A stretch of DNA of 64,000 nucleotides from Streptomyces albidoflavus (GCF_000719955.1 NZ_JOII01000013.1:62001-126000), one strand, 5' to 3'; counted from the first letter of the stretch, positions 35,211-43,297 are shown. Program-made: numbers and translations. The notes: generated from the sequence alone by a model not told the origin.

Positions 35211-35648
35211 ATGCTTGCCGAGACCGTGTGTTCAGCCGTGGCCGCGGCCGGCCTGGGCATTGCCGCCGTGACCGCCTACCGCAAGCGGTTCCTCACCGCG
35301 ACGCGGATCGCCGCCTACGCCCTGGTCCCCGCCGGACTCGTCCTGACCGGCGCGGTCGCCTGGATCGCCAGGACCGCCTTCAGCCCGAGCGCCTGGGCCG
35401 GATTCGGGGTGCTGGGGCTCGCCTGGCTGCTCTTCATGACGACCCGGACCGTCGAGCGCCGCCGGGGGACCCGCAAGGAGCGGGCGGCCGCGGCGCCGGA
35501 GGCGGTCACGGGCGGCGCGCGCCCCGCCGTGGGCGGGAGCACCGGCGCCGGCAAGGCGTCCCAGGCCCCCGCCGCCGGGAAGAAGCAGGCCGGCGGGGAC
35601 GACGACTTCTCCGACATCGAGGCCATCCTCAAGAAGCACGGCATCTGA
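35211..35648 (+). CDS. Small membrane protein with a disordered C-terminus
   Basis: A 145-residue protein. The first 85 residues hold three hydrophobic helices (AETVCSAVAAAGLGIAAV, YALVPAGLVLTGAVAWIA and FGVLGLAWLLFMTT), separated by short basic loops. The rest is Ala/Gly/Lys-rich and ends in the acidic stretch DDDFSDIEAILKKHGI. That ending is repeatedly seen in conserved streptomycete membrane proteins and may bind a partner. ATG 35211 has GGAGG 5 nt upstream. A strong hairpin follows. No function is recognised. Confidence 0.82.
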   Translation: MLAETVCSAVAAAGLGIAAVTAYRKRFLTATRIAAYALVPAGLVLTGAVAWIARTAFSPSAWAGFGVLGLAWLLFMTTRTVERRRGTRKERAAAAPEAVTGGARPAVGGSTGAGKASQAPAAGKKQAGGDDDFSDIEAILKKHGI

Positions 35649-35674
35649 GGAAGGCCGGCGCGAGGCCGCTCCCG

Positions 35675-35713
35675 CCGCGCGCCCGGAGGCGGCGTACGCC
35701 CCCGGGCGCGCGG
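35675..35713. terminator. Hairpin after the 145-residue membrane protein gene
   Basis: CCGCGCGCCCGG and CCGGGCGCGCGG arms enclose a loop with a nested GGCG-TA-CGCC stem, followed by CTTCTTC. It begins 27 bp after the stop. Confidence 0.8.
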
Positions 35714-35831
35714 CTTCTTCGTACGCGCCTTGGCGCGCACGTGGCGCGCTCACGGGAACCGGTGAACCTGGCGCCCCGTCCCTGGTGGACGGCGGTCCTG
35801 GGGTCTTCGGGCGGGTCATGATCTCCGCGAG

Positions 35832-35990
35832 ATGCTCGACACCACACCGCCCCAACACGCCCCCGCACGCCCCGACGCCGAGCGCCGCGGCTGCCTCTTC
35901 GCCCTCTCCCAGCCGCCCCTGATGATCTTCCTTCTGGTGATCGGCTGCCTGCTGATGCTGGGGGCGGTGCATGACCTGTTCCTGTTGTGA
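35832..35990 (+). CDS. 52-residue small membrane protein
   Basis: A short ORF of 52 residues (MLDTTPPQHA...). After a polar 25-residue N-terminus comes one strong transmembrane helix (LMIFLLVIGCLLMLGAV) and the short tail HDLFLL. Third codon positions are nearly all G or C, matching neighbouring genes. A CATGAT box ends 7 nt before the ATG, so it could be leaderless. No Shine-Dalgarno site is seen. It lies between a hairpin and the convergent CGNR gene. The start is the only ATG with this context. Function unknown. Confidence 0.6.
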   Translation: MLDTTPPQHAPARPDAERRGCLFALSQPPLMIFLLVIGCLLMLGAVHDLFLL

Positions 35991-36011
35991 GCCGGGCGGG
36001 CGCCCCGCGGC

Positions 36012-36569
36012 TCAGCCCGCCGCCTCCCGGCGCCGCGCCCGGTACGCGGCCACGTGCAGCCGGTTGCCGCAGGTGCGGCCGGAGCAGTAGCGCCGCGAGC
36101 GGTTGCGGGAGAGGTCGACGAAGGCGTTGGCGCAGTCCGGCGCCTCGCACCGGCGCAGCCGCTCGCACTCCCCGGCGACCACGAAGATGGCCAGCGCCAT
36201 CCCGCCGTCGGCCGCGAGGTGGTCGGCGACCGAGGCGCCCGGCGCGAAGTAGTGCACGTGCCAGTCGAAGCCGTCGTGGTCGGTGAGGCGGGGGGTGGTC
36301 CCGGCCGCCGCCACCAGTTCGTTGATCACCCGGGCCGCGTCCCCCAGGTCCCCGGCGGCGAAGACCGCCTCGAAGCGCTCCCGCACCCGGAGGACGGCGG
36401 CCAGGTCGGCCTCGCCGAGCCGCCCCACGTCGCTCACCCCGTGCGCGTCGACGAAGGCACGCAGCGCGGTCACGTCGCCCAGTCCGTCGGAGTGGCCGTC
36501 GCCCGGCGCGGTGTTCACCAGGCCGACCACGGCGTCCAGCGCACATCGGGTGTCGTGAGTGATCAGCAC
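36012..36569 (-). CDS. ABATE/CGNR zinc-finger protein
   Basis: A 185-residue protein with an N-terminal ABATE-type helical domain and a C-terminal CGNR zinc finger. The finger uses CEAPDCANAFVD and the RYCSGRTCGNR block near residues 150-180, where the four Cys bind zinc and the CGNR helix is thought to touch DNA. The family is linked to stress-induced transcription regulation. GTG 36569 has GGGAGC about 7 nt upstream. The ORF is open further 5' but without coding signals. It lies 236 bp downstream of ssgB on the same strand. Confidence 0.88.
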   Translation of the reverse strand: MLITHDTRCALDAVVGLVNTAPGDGHSDGLGDVTALRAFVDAHGVSDVGRLGEADLAAVLRVRERFEAVFAAGDLGDAARVINELVAAAGTTPRLTDHDGFDWHVHYFAPGASVADHLAADGGMALAIFVVAGECERLRRCEAPDCANAFVDLSRNRSRRYCSGRTCGNRLHVAAYRARRREAAG

Positions 36570-36751
36570 GGGCCGCTCCCTGGGCTGGAGGTCGGGCCGG
36601 TGCCCGCCGGTGCTGGCCGATGGTAGACGAGCCGTCCGACGGCTGCCCGGGAACGGGCGGTGCGCGGCCGGTCCGGGACGCACGAGAGCCGCCTCCCGCG
36701 CTGGGCGCGCGGTGGCGGCACTCGTACTCCGTGAGCGGTTGTCGTACCCCG

Positions 36752-36776
36752 GGCCGCCTCCCCGAGTCGGGCGGCC
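36752..36776. terminator. Hairpin downstream of ssgB
   Basis: GGCCGCC and GGCGGCC flank an 11-nt loop, 30 bp past the ssgB stop on the minus strand. The rest of 36570-36805 shows no gene. Confidence 0.5.
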
Positions 36777-36805
36777 GGGCGGAGCTGGCGCGCTGCCCGG
36801 GAGGG

Positions 36806-37219
36806 TCAGCTCTCGGCCAGGATGTGCGACAGCTCCGTGTCGAGATCGAAGTGACGGTGCTCGGTGCCCGGGGGCACCGCCGCGTCCGTGCGCTTCAGGA
36901 AGGATTCCAGCGCCCGCGCCGGGGCTTCGAGCAGAGCCTCACCTTCGGGGGAACTCAGGGCGATGCAGACGACGCCCTGACCGTGGCTGCGGGACGGCCA
37001 GACTCGGACGTCGCCGGTGCCGGTGGGCCGGTGCAGGCCCTCGGCGAGGAGATCGCGGGCGAACACCCACTCGACCGTCTCCTCGGCTCCGGTGTGGAAG
37101 GTGGCGTGCACGGCATAGGGATCGGCCGTGTCATACCGCAGTCCTGCGGGAACAGGCAGTGAGGACTCGCTCGACACAACGAGGCGCAGGTGCAGCTCGC
37201 AGCTGACCGTGGTGTTCAT
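36806..37219 (-). CDS. ssgB: Sporulation-specific cell-division activator SsgB
   Basis: SsgA-like protein essential for sporulation-specific septation in streptomycetes. It sits at future division sites, recruits FtsZ and brings the Z-ring to the membrane together with SsgA. The 137-residue sequence begins MNTTVSCELHLRLV and continues with the highly conserved SSESSLPVPAGLRYD, GAEETVEWVFARDLL and VRVWPSRSHGQGVV, ending EHRHFDLDTELSHILAES; it is close to identical to the known SsgB, which hardly varies among species. ATG 37219 is used. The ribosome site is weak (GGCCC). The gene is monocistronic, divergent from the PGPGW protein gene. Its presence confirms a sporulating filamentous actinomycete. 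Confidence 0.97.
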   Translation of the reverse strand: MNTTVSCELHLRLVVSSESSLPVPAGLRYDTADPYAVHATFHTGAEETVEWVFARDLLAEGLHRPTGTGDVRVWPSRSHGQGVVCIALSSPEGEALLEAPARALESFLKRTDAAVPPGTEHRHFDLDTELSHILAES

Positions 37220-37394
37220 AAGCGCCAGGGCCTTTCGCTCAGTGTGCGCTCGGGGATTCGCACGTCGGCGAAATCGACATGCCACCTACGGTGCCGTTGT
37301 AAACCCCTCTGGGCATTTTGCGAAGGTTGAGATACCTCGTACGGCCGAGTATTCGGCGCGGGTGCGGTCATTCCGGCGAGGTGTGCGCGTCAGG

Positions 37395-37400
37395 TACGTT
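37395..37400 (+). promoter_or_regulatory. -10 box of leaderless PGPGW-gene transcript
   Basis: TACGTT ends 7 nt before the ATG at 37408, with no ribosome site between. Confidence 0.4.
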
Positions 37401-37407
37401 TGTCCTC

Positions 37408-37848
37408 ATGAATACGGGGAGTGACGACGCCGGTTCCACCGCGGTGGCGGAGGGCGAGGCGCAGAAGAAGCCCGAGCGGCGGCTCGGGTCGCGGGCGCCG
37501 CGGTTCATCCGGCGCAGCCGGACCCTGCACCTGAGCTGGCAGGTGGGCGTCTTCGTGGTGGGCCTGGCCGTCGTGGTGGCGGGGGTGCTGATGCTGGCCC
37601 TGCCCGGGCCGGGATGGCTGGTGATCTTCGCCGGCATGGCCATCTGGTCCACGGAGTTCGTCTGGGCGCAACTGGTGCTGCGCTGGACGCGCCGGAAGGT
37701 CACCGAGGCGGCCCAGCGCGCGCTCGACCCGAAGGTCCGCCGCCGGAACCTCATCCTGACCTCGGTCGCCGTGGTGATCGGCGCCGCGCTCTGCGCCCTG
37801 TACCTGTGGCGCTTCGGGCTGACGATGCCCTGGAACATCACCTGGTGA
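37408..37848 (+). CDS. PGPGW-motif membrane protein (TIGR02611-like)
   Basis: A 146-residue membrane protein of a family defined by the PGPGW motif. A basic, disordered N-terminus (residues 1-40) leads to a helix VGVFVVGLAVVVAGVLML, the signature LPGPGWLVIFAGMAIW, a cytoplasmic basic helix (RWTRRKVTEAAQRALDPKVRRR), then a last helix TSVAVVIGAALCALYLW. The function of the family is not known. ATG 37408 lies 7 nt after TACGTT. The gene precedes tRNA-Val(CAC) by about 85 bp. Confidence 0.85.
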   Translation: MNTGSDDAGSTAVAEGEAQKKPERRLGSRAPRFIRRSRTLHLSWQVGVFVVGLAVVVAGVLMLALPGPGWLVIFAGMAIWSTEFVWAQLVLRWTRRKVTEAAQRALDPKVRRRNLILTSVAVVIGAALCALYLWRFGLTMPWNITW

Positions 37849-37933
37849 GCCCGGCCTGCGCCGACCGTCCGGCCGGTGCGCGCGGGGGTGTCGGGGGCAC
37901 CCGCTGACATGCGGTAATGTTCTCTCTGCACCC

Positions 37934-38005
37934 GGGCGATTAGCTCAGTGGGAGAGCGCTTCGTTCACACCGAAGAGGTCACTGGTTCGAACCCAGTATC
38001 GCCCA
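37934..38005 (+). tRNA. tRNA-Val (CAC), first copy
   Basis: Acceptor GGGCGAT/ATCGCCC, anticodon loop TTCACAC (CAC) and T-loop GTTCGAACC. Discriminator A, no encoded CCA. It reads GUG. The gene is identical to the copy at 38882. A TAATGT box lies 13 bp upstream. Confidence 0.96.
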
Positions 38006-38011
38006 CCCCGG

Positions 38012-38050
38012 GACTGCGGCCCGAAGGCTTCCGGCCTTCGGGCCGCAGTC
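38012..38050. terminator. Hairpin after the first tRNA-Val (CAC)
   Basis: Exact 16-bp arms GACTGCGGCCCGAAGG and CCTTCGGGCCGCAGTC around CTTCCGG, beginning 6 bp after the tRNA. Confidence 0.9.
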
Positions 38051-38386
38051 GTGTGCGGAGCCGGGCGCGCCCGCCACCGGCGTGACGCCCGGTGACCGGG
38101 GGAGCGGTGCGGACATCCGCGAGAAATGCCCGGAATAAAGGTTCTGTCGCTATGCGGGGCGTACGCCACGCGGATCGTCCGGGTGACGCTTCATCAGTTC
38201 CGGACGGCCTCCGGGAATTCACGTACCGGAATGCGTTCCGCCCTTTCCTGTTTTTCGTACTCCCCGTTTTTCTGCCCCTAATGCGGAATGCGCCCCGCCG
38301 GACGGGTGGCTGACGGGGTATTTGTCGACTTGCCGTCAGAAAGTGCGGCGGGCGTGGCCGTCCGGGCGGCCGGGCAGCCTTGCGGC
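38051..38386. other. Comparatively AT-rich gap without a confident gene
   Basis: Between the tRNA terminator and the SRPBCC gene lie 336 bp. The middle (about 38110-38340) is visibly less GC-rich than its surroundings, with TTTCCTGTTTTTCGTACTCC and AATAAAGG. A 73-codon open frame from GTG 38092 lacks the local third-position bias and its hydrophobic run is probably chance. Short palindromes (CGGAATGCGTTCCG near 38230) are present. It may be a regulatory region or a remnant of transferred DNA. Confidence 0.45.
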
Positions 38387-38842
38387 ATGGACCTGAACCG
38401 CTACCGCTTCCACAGCCGCTGGAAGCTGCCGGCCGCCCCCGACGCCGTCTACCGGGTGCTGGAGGACGTCCCCGGATACCCGCACTGGTGGCGCGAGGTC
38501 CGCGAGGTGCGCCGCACCGGCGAGACGGAGGGCGTGCTGCGCTTCCGCTCCCTGCTCCCGTACGACCTGCGGGTCACCGCCCGCGTGAGCAGGCAGGACC
38601 CGGACGCCCGGCTGATCGAGGCGGCGCTCGGCGGGGACCTGGTGGGGACGCTGGTGTGGCGGGTCGGCGCCGTCCCCGGCGGTGCGCGGGTCGACTTCGA
38701 GCAGGACGTCCGGGTCACCTCGCGGATGATGCGTCTGCTGGCCGTGCCCGGACGCCCCTTCTTCCGTGCCAACCACGCCCTGATGATGCGGTCCGGGCGC
38801 GCGGGGCTCGCCCGGCTGCTCGCGGCTCCGAAGCCGGTTTGA
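38387..38842 (+). CDS. SRPBCC-superfamily (START/polyketide-cyclase-like) protein
   Basis: A 151-residue protein with the helix-grip fold. The N-terminus YRFHSRWKLPAAPDAVYRVLEDVPGYPHWWREVREV is the typical SRPBCC opening, where a hydrophobic pocket binds a lipid or aromatic ligand. Beta strands follow (VLRFRSLLPYDLRVTARVSR), then VDFEQDVRVTSRMMRLL and the C-terminal long helix. ATG 38387 is the start with no clear ribosome site. It is flanked by two identical tRNA-Val genes. The tRNA promoter's -35 overlaps its stop codon. Ligand unknown. Confidence 0.88.
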   Translation: MDLNRYRFHSRWKLPAAPDAVYRVLEDVPGYPHWWREVREVRRTGETEGVLRFRSLLPYDLRVTARVSRQDPDARLIEAALGGDLVGTLVWRVGAVPGGARVDFEQDVRVTSRMMRLLAVPGRPFFRANHALMMRSGRAGLARLLAAPKPV

Positions 38843-38868
38843 ACGGCGGGCCCCGGGGCCTGTATGGT
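38839..38868 (+). promoter_or_regulatory. Promoter of the second tRNA-Val (CAC)
   Basis: TTGAAC (38839-38844) and TATGGT (38863-38868) are separated by 18 bp and lie 13 bp before the tRNA. The -35 hexamer overlaps the stop codon of the SRPBCC gene. Confidence 0.7.
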
Positions 38869-38881
38869 TCAGTCCGTTCCC

Positions 38882-38953
38882 GGGCGATTAGCTCAGTGGG
38901 AGAGCGCTTCGTTCACACCGAAGAGGTCACTGGTTCGAACCCAGTATCGCCCA
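38882..38953 (+). tRNA. tRNA-Val (CAC), second copy
   Basis: Same sequence and anticodon (CAC) as the copy at 37934. The identity extends into CCCG just upstream and CCCCGGGA downstream. No encoded CCA. Confidence 0.96.
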
Positions 38954-38961
38954 CCCCGGGA

Positions 38962-38990
38962 GAGCCGGTCCGTCGTCGACGGACCGGCTC
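38962..38990. terminator. Hairpin after the second tRNA-Val (CAC)
   Basis: Arms GAGCCGGTCCGTCG and CGACGGACCGGCTC with a 1-nt centre, followed by TTCGTCG. It also lies 31 bp from the end of the convergent exonuclease-fold gene. Confidence 0.85.
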
Positions 38991-39021
38991 TTCGTCGTCC
39001 GGGCGGCTGTCGCGGGTCCGT

Positions 39022-39735
39022 TCAGACGGCCGCCGCCGCCCGGGGGCGCAGCGGCCACGTCGTGTCGGCCCGCTCCCGCGCCGGGCGCGCGGCCCCGCCC
39101 CGTACCTGCGCGGTGTGCCAGTCCTCCTGGAGCGCGTGGAGTTCGCCCGGGGTCAGCCGCTGCAGCCGGGGTGCGAAGACCCGCGCCAGCGCACGCACCA
39201 CCTCGATCGCCGTCCGCGCCTCCTCCGCCGCGTCGTGCGGGGGCGGCGCGGGAACGCCGTAGCGGACGCAGAGGGCGTCGAGCTGGCGCGAGCCCTTGCG
39301 GTACCGGTCCAGGTGGGTGTCGAGGACGCGCGGGTCCAGCACACTCAGCGGCACCCCGGCGAGGTAGGCGCCGAGCGAGGAGGCGCGGTGGCGCCGCAGT
39401 TCACGGTCGAGCAGGGTCAGCGCCGCCGGGGCGTCGTCGACCACCAGCGGCCGGCCGGCCGCCGCGTGCGCGGCCAGCGAGCGTCCGACCTCCTCCATCA
39501 CCGGCGCCGGCCAGCGGCCAGTCCGCTCCACCTGATCCCGCGTCAGCCCGTGCCGCGCGGCCTCCTCCTCGGTCACCGTCACCCCCGGGCTGACCAGCCA
39601 GCGCAGCACCCTCGGGCGCGCCCCCGCCAGGTCCTGGACGACGACGGCCGCCGTCACCAGCCGGTCCTCCTCGGCGTCAGGACCGGTCGCCCTGAGGCGC
39701 AGTGCGGCCAACGGGCCCTCGTACCAGTGCGTCAT
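39022..39735 (-). CDS. DnaQ/DEDDh exonuclease-fold protein with lost catalytic residues
   Basis: A 237-residue protein related to the DnaQ/RNase T exonuclease family. In active members motif I is FDxETTG; here the position reads LRLRATG, with Arg in place of the Asp and Glu that bind metal. Motif II, usually NAPFDLTLL, is DAPAALTLL, so its Asp is lost too. Motif III keeps the His (HDAAEEARTAI) but has Glu for the final Asp. The rest of the fold (AAVVVQDLAGARP, LDPRVLDTHLDRYRKGSRQLDALC) matches active relatives. It is therefore probably a non-catalytic nucleic-acid or protein-binding member. ATG 39735 is the start. It is downstream of the DinB gene on the same strand. Confidence 0.82.
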   Translation of the reverse strand: MTHWYEGPLAALRLRATGPDAEEDRLVTAAVVVQDLAGARPRVLRWLVSPGVTVTEEEAARHGLTRDQVERTGRWPAPVMEEVGRSLAAHAAAGRPLVVDDAPAALTLLDRELRRHRASSLGAYLAGVPLSVLDPRVLDTHLDRYRKGSRQLDALCVRYGVPAPPPHDAAEEARTAIEVVRALARVFAPRLQRLTPGELHALQEDWHTAQVRGGAARPARERADTTWPLRPRAAAAV

Positions 39736-39793
39736 GACGAACCAGCTCCTCCCACCCGCGCGGACGGCGTCCCGCCCGGGAGGTGATACCCGT

Positions 39794-39824
39794 CCGCCCG
39801 CACCGGTACGCGGCGTGCGGGCGG
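39794..39824. terminator. Hairpin between the DinB and exonuclease-fold genes
   Basis: CCGCCCGCAC and GTGCGGGCGG arms enclose a loop of 11 nt. It starts 2 bp past the DinB stop on the minus strand, so the exonuclease-fold gene needs its own promoter. Confidence 0.7.
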
Positions 39825-39825
39825 C

Positions 39826-40392
39826 TCAGCCGGTCAGCGGGCGGTGCGCCCACAGGTCGCGCAGGGTGCCGATCTCCGCGCCGTGGTGGACGATCTCGCG
39901 GGTGATGTGCAGGACCAGCCGTGCCATGCGGTCCTCGGCGAACGGGCCCTCGGACGGGCCGCAGGGCTGCTCCAGCCCCTCCTGGCCGAGGGACCGCACC
40001 CCGGCGGTCCACTCCGCGTACCGGGTGTCGAGCTGGTGCAGGGCCTCCTCGGCGGTCCCGGCGTAGGCGAAGCTGCCGTAGTCGGTCTCCGGGCCGCCGA
40101 AGTGGGCGGCGAGGCGGGTGCCGAGGACGCCGACGATCAGGTGGCCCAGCCGCCAGCCGATGGTGGTGACCGGCGGCGGGGCGGGCTCGGGGAAGGCGTA
40201 GTCGATGGTCCACTCGCCGGAGCCGGCCGCCGACGGCCACGGGCTGGTCCCCGCCGGACGGATGTTCCAGCACCCCTCGACCGGTTCCCAGAAGTACTCG
40301 GCGTCGGTGAGCCCGGCGAGGCGCGGACGCAGCAGGTGGGTCCAGTACCAGTCGAGCTGATCGGTGAGGAGGCCGTTCCAGTCCGTAGTCAT
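39826..40392 (-). CDS. DinB-superfamily protein
   Basis: A 188-residue four-helix-bundle protein of the DinB/YfiT-like superfamily, whose members include metal-dependent thiol-S-transferases. Potential metal ligands are two His at conserved places: GWRLGHLIVGVLG near residue 81 and HITREIVHHGAEIG near residue 162, the latter being the typical C-terminal HH pair. The N-terminus WNGLLTDQLDWYWTHLLRPRL also fits, with WEPVEGCWNIRP. ATG 40392 is the start; GGTAGGC-like bases lie upstream. It is divergent from thrS, 148 bp away. A role with mycothiol or bacillithiol-type cofactors is possible but unproven. Confidence 0.82.
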   Translation of the reverse strand: MTTDWNGLLTDQLDWYWTHLLRPRLAGLTDAEYFWEPVEGCWNIRPAGTSPWPSAAGSGEWTIDYAFPEPAPPPVTTIGWRLGHLIVGVLGTRLAAHFGGPETDYGSFAYAGTAEEALHQLDTRYAEWTAGVRSLGQEGLEQPCGPSEGPFAEDRMARLVLHITREIVHHGAEIGTLRDLWAHRPLTG

Positions 40393-40540
40393 GCGGGCAC
40401 GGTAGGCGGCCCGCAGGCTCCGGGCGAGCGGACGCGTCGGCGGAACCCTTTCGCGTCAGCCCTCCCCGGCTCGGTACCATCGGCCCCGTGCGTGCACGCC
40501 AGATCCGGCGCACGCTCCCCACCTCAGTCAGGAGAGACCG

Positions 40541-42523
40541 GTGTCAGACGTCCGTGTGATCATCCAACGCGATTCCGAGCGGGAAGAACGCGTGGTGACG
40601 ACGGGCACTACGGCCGCCGACCTCTTCGCCGGCGAGCGCACCGTGATCGCCGCCCGGGTGGACGGTGAGCTGAAGGACCTCGCGTACGTCCCGGGCGACG
40701 GCGAGAGCGTCGAGCCCGTCGACATCTCCTCCGGGGACGGCCTCGACATCCTGCGCCACTCCACCGCGCACGTGATGGCCCAGGCCGTGCAGGAGCTCTT
40801 CCCCGAGGCGAAGCTCGGCATCGGCCCGCCGGTCAAGGGCGGCTTCTACTACGACTTCGACGTCGCGGAGCCCTTCACCCCGGAGGACCTCAAGCGCGTC
40901 GAGAAGAAGATGCAGGAGATCCAGAAGCGCGGCCAGCGCTTCTCCCGCCGGGTCACCACCGACGAGGACGCCCGCGCCGAGCTGGCCGGCGAGCCGTACA
41001 AGCTGGAGCTGATCGGGCTCAAGGGCAACGCGGCCCAGGCGGCCGACGGCGCCGACGCGGAGGTGGGCGGCGGCGAGCTGACCATCTACGACAACCTCGA
41101 CGCCAAGACCGGCGAGCTGTGCTGGAAGGACCTCTGCCGAGGCCCCCACCTGCCCACCACCCGGAACATCCCCGCCTTCAAGCTGATGCGCTCGGCCGCC
41201 GCCTACTGGCGCGGCAGCGAGAAGAACCCGCAGCTCCAGCGGATCTACGGCACCGCCTGGCCCTCCAAGGAGGAGCTGAAGGCGCACCTGGAGTTCCTCG
41301 CCGAGGCCGAGAAGCGCGACCACCGCAAGCTCGGCACCGAGCTGGACCTCTTCTCCTTCCCCGACGAGCTGGGCCCCGGCCTCGCCGTCTTCCACCCCAA
41401 GGGCGGGGTGGTCCGCAAGGAGATGGAGAACTACTCCCGCCGGCGCCACGAGGACGCGGGGTACGAGTTCGTCAACACCCCGCACATCTCGAAGGAGCAC
41501 CTCTTCGAGACCTCGGGGCACCTGCCGAACTACTCCGAGGGCATGTTCCCGCCCATCGAGTTCGACGGGCAGAACTACCGCCTCAAGGCGATGAACTGCC
41601 CCATGCACAACCTGATCTTCAAGGGTCGGGGCCGCTCCTACCGCGAACTGCCGCTGCGCCTCTTCGAGTTCGGCACGGTCTACCGGTACGAGAAGTCCGG
41701 TGTGGTGCACGGCCTGACCCGCTCGCGCGGCTTCACCCAGGACGACTCGCACATCTACTGCACCAAGGAGCAGATGCCGGAGGAGCTGGACTCCCTGCTC
41801 ACCTTCGTGCTGGACCTGCTGCGCGACTACGGGCTCAACCAGTTCGAGCTGGAGCTGTCCACCCGCGACCCGGAGTCGGACAAGTTCATCGGTGAGGACG
41901 CCGAGTGGGAGGAGGCCACCGAGGCGCTCCGCCAGGCGGCCGAGAAGCAGGGCCTCCCGCTCGTCCCCGACCCGGGCGGCGCCGCGTACTACGGTCCGAA
42001 GATCTCCGTGCAGGCCAAGGACGCCATCGGGCGCTCCTGGCAGATGTCGACCATCCAGGTCGACTTCCAGCAGCCGAAGCGGTTCGGCCTGGAGTACACG
42101 GCGGCGGACGGCTCGCGTCAGCAGCCGGTCATGATCCACCGGGCGCTCTTCGGCTCCATCGAGCGGTTCTTCGCGGTCCTGCTGGAGCACTACGCGGGCG
42201 CCTTCCCGGCGTGGCTCGCCCCCGTCCAGGCGGTCGGCATCCCGATCGGCGACGCGCACGTCTCCTACCTCCAGGAGTTCGCCGCCGACGCCAGGGCGCG
42301 CGGGCTGCGGGTGGAGGTCGACTCCTCCTCCGACCGGATGCAGAAGAAGATCCGCAACCACCAGAAGGCCAAGGTCCCGTTCATGATCATCGTCGGTGAC
42401 GAGGACATGAACGCGGGCACCGTCTCCTTCCGGTACCGCGACGGCTCCCAGGAGAACGGCATCCCCCGCGAGGACGCCCTCGCCAAGCTCCAGGACGTGG
42501 TGGAGCGGCGCGTCCAGGTCTGA
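40541..42523 (+). CDS. thrS: Threonyl-tRNA synthetase
   Basis: Attaches threonine to tRNA-Thr. The 660-residue enzyme is a full-length class II synthetase. A TGS domain spans residues 1-65. The editing domain has [11 protein letters not shown] and the [10 protein letters not shown] loop. The catalytic core includes the zinc ligand Cys353 in MNCPMHN, motif 2 ([12 protein letters not shown] then YRYEKSG) and motif 3 ([19 protein letters not shown]). A C-terminal anticodon-binding domain follows. GTG 40541 has GGAGAG 4 nt upstream. A -10-like TACCAT lies near 40475. No T-box leader is visible. It is convergent with the potassium-channel gene, with a bidirectional terminator between. Confidence 0.98.
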   Translation: MSDVRVIIQRDSEREERVVTTGTTAADLFAGERTVIAARVDGELKDLAYVPGDGESVEPVDISSGDGLDILRHSTAHVMAQAVQELFPEAKLGIGPPVKGGFYYDFDVAEPFTPEDLKRVEKKMQEIQKRGQRFSRRVTTDEDARAELAGEPYKLELIGLKGNAAQAADGADAEVGGGELTIYDNLDAKTGELCWKDLCRGPHLPTTRNIPAFKLMRSAAAYWRGSEKNPQLQRIYGTAWPSKEELKAHLEFLAEAEKRDHRKLGTELDLFSFPDELGPGLAVFHPKGGVVRKEMENYSRRRHEDAGYEFVNTPHISKEHLFETSGHLPNYSEGMFPPIEFDGQNYRLKAMNCPMHNLIFKGRGRSYRELPLRLFEFGTVYRYEKSGVVHGLTRSRGFTQDDSHIYCTKEQMPEELDSLLTFVLDLLRDYGLNQFELELSTRDPESDKFIGEDAEWEEATEALRQAAEKQGLPLVPDPGGAAYYGPKISVQAKDAIGRSWQMSTIQVDFQQPKRFGLEYTAADGSRQQPVMIHRALFGSIERFFAVLLEHYAGAFPAWLAPVQAVGIPIGDAHVSYLQEFAADARARGLRVEVDSSSDRMQKKIRNHQKAKVPFMIIVGDEDMNAGTVSFRYRDGSQENGIPREDALAKLQDVVERRVQV

Positions 42524-42542
42524 GACGCGGGTACGTGACCAT

Positions 42543-42583
42543 GGCCGGCCCCCGGTGAGCGCTCAGCTCGCCGGGGGCCGGCC
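42543..42583. terminator. Bidirectional terminator between thrS and the channel gene
   Basis: A stem of about 18 bp (GGCCGGCCCCCGG then GAGC, paired with GCTC and CCGGGGGCCGGCC, one wobble) around GCTCA. It overlaps the last codons and stop of the minus-strand channel gene. Confidence 0.85.
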
Positions 42584-43219
42584 CGCTCGCTCGCCCTCCT
42601 CGGCGAAGGCCTGGAGCAGCCAGGAGGCGAACGAGCCGGTCACCGCGCCGAGCAGCGCGAGGCCGCCGGCCATCAGCGCCACCAGGACGAGGCGGCCGAG
42701 GAAGGTGACCGGGACCGCGTCGCCGTAGCCGATGGTGGCCAGGGTGGCGCAGACGCACCACACCGCGTCGCCGAAGCTCTGGATCGACGAGCCCTCGGCC
42801 GAGCGTTCCGCCGCGTAGACGGTGAGCGCGCCGGCGAAGCCGAGGAGCAGGGCGGCGAGGCTCGCGTAGCTCATCACCCGGGCGTAGAGGTTCAGGCGGG
42901 GGCGCCGGTGTCTGCGGCGGACCGCCTCGTAGACCGGGACCACCCGCAGCGGGCGCAGCAGCGGCAGCAGGAGGACGGCCGTGTCCAGGCCGTGGCGCGC
43001 CCAGAAGAACGGGCCCTCGCCGCTGAGCCGCCAGCGCACCGCGTAGTCGACCGCGAAGAGCAGCCAGCAGCCCAGCAGCAGCGCGAGGCAGGCGTCGTGG
43101 ACCTCCGGCGGCAGGCCGGAGCCCAGCACCCGCAGGGCGTACGAGGCGAGGAAGACCAGGGAGGCGGCGGCGAGCGGCAGCTCCGTGCGGTTCTCCCAGC
43201 GGGCGAGGCGGGTGGACAT
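42563..43219 (-). CDS. Voltage-gated-type potassium channel (6-TM, TIGYGD filter)
   Basis: A 218-residue ion channel. Hydrophobic helices near residues 15-30, 45-60 and 75-95, plus a basic segment (RRRHRRPRLNLYAR), form a voltage-sensor-like part. The pore has FGDAVWCVCATLATIGYGDAVP, with the selectivity filter TIGYGD at residues 162-167, identical to that of K+ channels, followed by the last helix VLVALMAGGLALLGAVTG. The short cytoplasmic end (LLQAFAEEGERAG) carries no ligand domain. The start is set at ATG 43219; ATG 43231 or 43285 could add up to 22 residues. It is divergent from the HIT gene. Confidence 0.9.
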   Translation of the reverse strand: MSTRLARWENRTELPLAAASLVFLASYALRVLGSGLPPEVHDACLALLLGCWLLFAVDYAVRWRLSGEGPFFWARHGLDTAVLLLPLLRPLRVVPVYEAVRRRHRRPRLNLYARVMSYASLAALLLGFAGALTVYAAERSAEGSSIQSFGDAVWCVCATLATIGYGDAVPVTFLGRLVLVALMAGGLALLGAVTGSFASWLLQAFAEEGERAGRPPAS

Positions 43220-43284
43220 GGCGCCCAGCATCGCGGCCCGGCCCGGCCGCCGCCCCGGCGACACGCGCCCGGCGGCCGAGGTCA

Positions 43285-43290
43285 TATGCT
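43285..43290 (+). promoter_or_regulatory. -10 box of leaderless HIT-gene transcript
   Basis: TATGCT ends 7 nt before the ATG of the HIT gene. No Shine-Dalgarno sequence is present. Confidence 0.5.
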
Positions 43291-43297
43291 GCAGGGC

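Noticed and set aside
38092..38313. A 73-codon ORF with a hydrophobic stretch in the tRNA-Val interval
   Set aside because: Third-position GC is low compared with all neighbours and there is no ribosome site, so coding is unlikely.
40393..40540. T-box leader before thrS
   Set aside because: No specifier loop or the conserved T-box sequence is visible in the 148-bp gap.
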